DNA of 64,000 nucleotides from a virus. The DNA lies in IMG/VR virus record IMGVR_UViG_3300029915_000016, positions 18,613 to 82,612 of that record. One strand, 5' to 3'. Positions 63,359-64,000 of this stretch are shown here, one piece after another. The notes beneath the pieces are model-generated. The model did not search any database, was not told the DNA's origin, and was given only the letters and a program-made list of their open reading frames with translations. A program made the translations under genes and the position numbers. Numbering within the stretch: position 1 is the first letter of the stretch; every line of letters begins with the position of its first letter.

Positions 63359-63916
63359 ATGGCTAAACCTATTGGAGTTGGGGCGTTGTTTCAGGAAGAT
63401 AGCCATAGTGTTTTTATGCGTATCACTGGATCGCGTTACGATGGATTATGTGACCGACTTGAGAAAAAGAAACTGCCACCACTTACGTTTTCTAAGGTTC
63501 AGTTCCGTGCTCACGTCCTAGCGGCGTTAGGAGGCCGTGAGGATGGAGCCTGTAAATGCCGCTACTGCAATTTTCATTTTTCACTACCTGATCTTGCTGT
63601 GGATCATGCAAACCCTTTGAGTCGAGGAGGGAGTACGGGACTAGATAATCTTGAATTTCCATGCAAGCCGTGCAATAACAGGAAAGGCAGCATGAGTCCG
63701 GGTGAGTATCTATCCTTGCTTGCGTTCCTAGAAACCATACCACTGGCAAGGATTGACGTGCTGAAGCGCCTAGAGCAGAGTGTAGCTCTGGCGGCTGGTG
63801 CTAGAGGGAATGCGGCGGTGATTCATACGCTAAAGCAAACAGGACAATGGCAAGCGGTACAGGCTTCTCGTAGGGAAAAAATGAAGGCAAAGAAAGACGG
63901 ACTACCGAAGTTCTAG
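63359..63916 (+). CDS. HNH endonuclease
   Basis: 185 residues, 1 bp after the previous stop. Core CKCRYCNFHF...LAVDHANPLSRGGSTGLDNLEFPCKPCNNRKG is a complete HNH motif with zinc-binding Cys pairs. C-terminal part helical and basic. May be an operon nuclease rather than a homing gene because spacing is tight. Confidence 0.85.
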   Translation: MAKPIGVGALFQEDSHSVFMRITGSRYDGLCDRLEKKKLPPLTFSKVQFRAHVLAALGGREDGACKCRYCNFHFSLPDLAVDHANPLSRGGSTGLDNLEFPCKPCNNRKGSMSPGEYLSLLAFLETIPLARIDVLKRLEQSVALAAGARGNAAVIHTLKQTGQWQAVQASRREKMKAKKDGLPKF

Positions 63917-63929
63917 AAAGGCAAGAAAA

Positions 63930-64000
63930 ATGAAAACATTATCTCTCCACCAGCCGCACGCACAGGCAATCGGGTTGAAGTTGAAAACTTTCGAGACCCG
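63930..64000 (+). CDS. ASCH-domain protein, 5' part
   Basis: 23 residues visible before the window ends. LSLHQPHAQAIGLKLKTFETR matches the start of ASCH domains (SLxQPwAxxIxxGxKxxExR). ASCH proteins are RNA-binding folds linked to RNA cleavage or modification. Confidence 0.65.
   Translation, partial: MKTLSLHQPHAQAIGLKLKTFET

Noticed and set aside
1-64000. CRISPR array
   Set aside because: No regular direct repeats with equal spacers; the only periodic tract is the GGCNN pentamer.
1-64000. Integrase, attachment sites or lysogeny repressor
   Set aside because: No recombinase or CI-like gene found; the Myb-like and HTH proteins do not fit.

Overview
The window is part of a large tailed double-stranded DNA phage genome (Caudoviricetes-like), apparently incomplete at both ends. 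The evidence is a lysis cassette, a podovirus-like set of tail and ejection genes, many tiny overlapping genes of unknown function, a replication/recombination region with a RecT annealing protein, seven or more HNH/endonuclease VII genes, and a very large tRNA array. No terminase, portal, major capsid, polymerase, integrase or ribosomal gene is visible. Promoters resemble sigma-70 sites (TTGACA / TATAAT). The host cannot be named from sequence alone.

Layout. 1-3.4 kb: end of a LamG-type tail protein, then small membrane proteins, a lipoprotein and a GH108-like endolysin (lysis cassette). 3.4-10.5 kb: very basic small proteins and large tail/structural proteins. 11.4-22 kb: large proteins of ejection/internal-virion type, including one with a HEXXH motif, and a 5-bp-periodic GGCNN repeat. 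22-26.5 kb: leftward operon of small hypothetical genes. 26.6-30 kb: rightward small genes. 30.2-42.9 kb: 37 recognisable tRNA genes covering all 20 amino acids plus an initiator, interleaved with HNH nucleases, one TnpB gene, a TROVE-domain (Ro60/Rsr) gene and an array of Y-RNA-like genes. 43-53.6 kb: mainly leftward small genes, two further TnpB elements and a replication-initiator-like pair. 53.6-54 kb: divergent promoter region. 54-64 kb: rightward operon with RecT, a radical SAM protein, a PD-(D/E)XK nuclease, a Rad50/SbcC-like ATPase, a cold-shock protein, an HNH nuclease and an ASCH-domain protein.

The most striking feature is at 37.87-40.88 kb. Eight consecutive RNAs (Y1-Y8) can each be folded with a perfectly paired 6-8 bp terminal stem, a conserved internal loop (GUC or GCC on the 5' side, AUUUAU or AUUUGU on the 3' side) and an inner stem. 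This is the architecture of Ro60-binding Y RNAs, and they sit immediately upstream of a complete phage ro60/rsr gene. Y1, Y5 and Y6 carry a circularly permuted tRNA-like module (T arm first, D arm second) in the place where the anticodon arm would be. Y2 carries a module in normal order whose anticodon arm is capped by a GUAA tetraloop and whose acceptor leads into the Y stem. Y3, Y4, Y7 and Y8 are short and lack a tRNA-like module. The RNAs are separated by 4-9 nt, often TAAGTTT, a motif also seen between the tRNA genes. I infer a phage-borne Ro60 ribonucleoprotein system that is evolving inside, and possibly acting on, the phage tRNA array.

The tRNA array is itself odd. Several tRNAs have C33 in place of the near-universal U33. 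Three have long variable arms with Asn, Lys or Gly anticodons. Two Arg tRNAs appear to lack a D arm. Several tRNA-like RNAs lack one arm. Three TnpB genes lack any TnpA partner, have consensus promoters at their start codons, and two of them have their ends embedded in the 3' ends of antisense phage genes.
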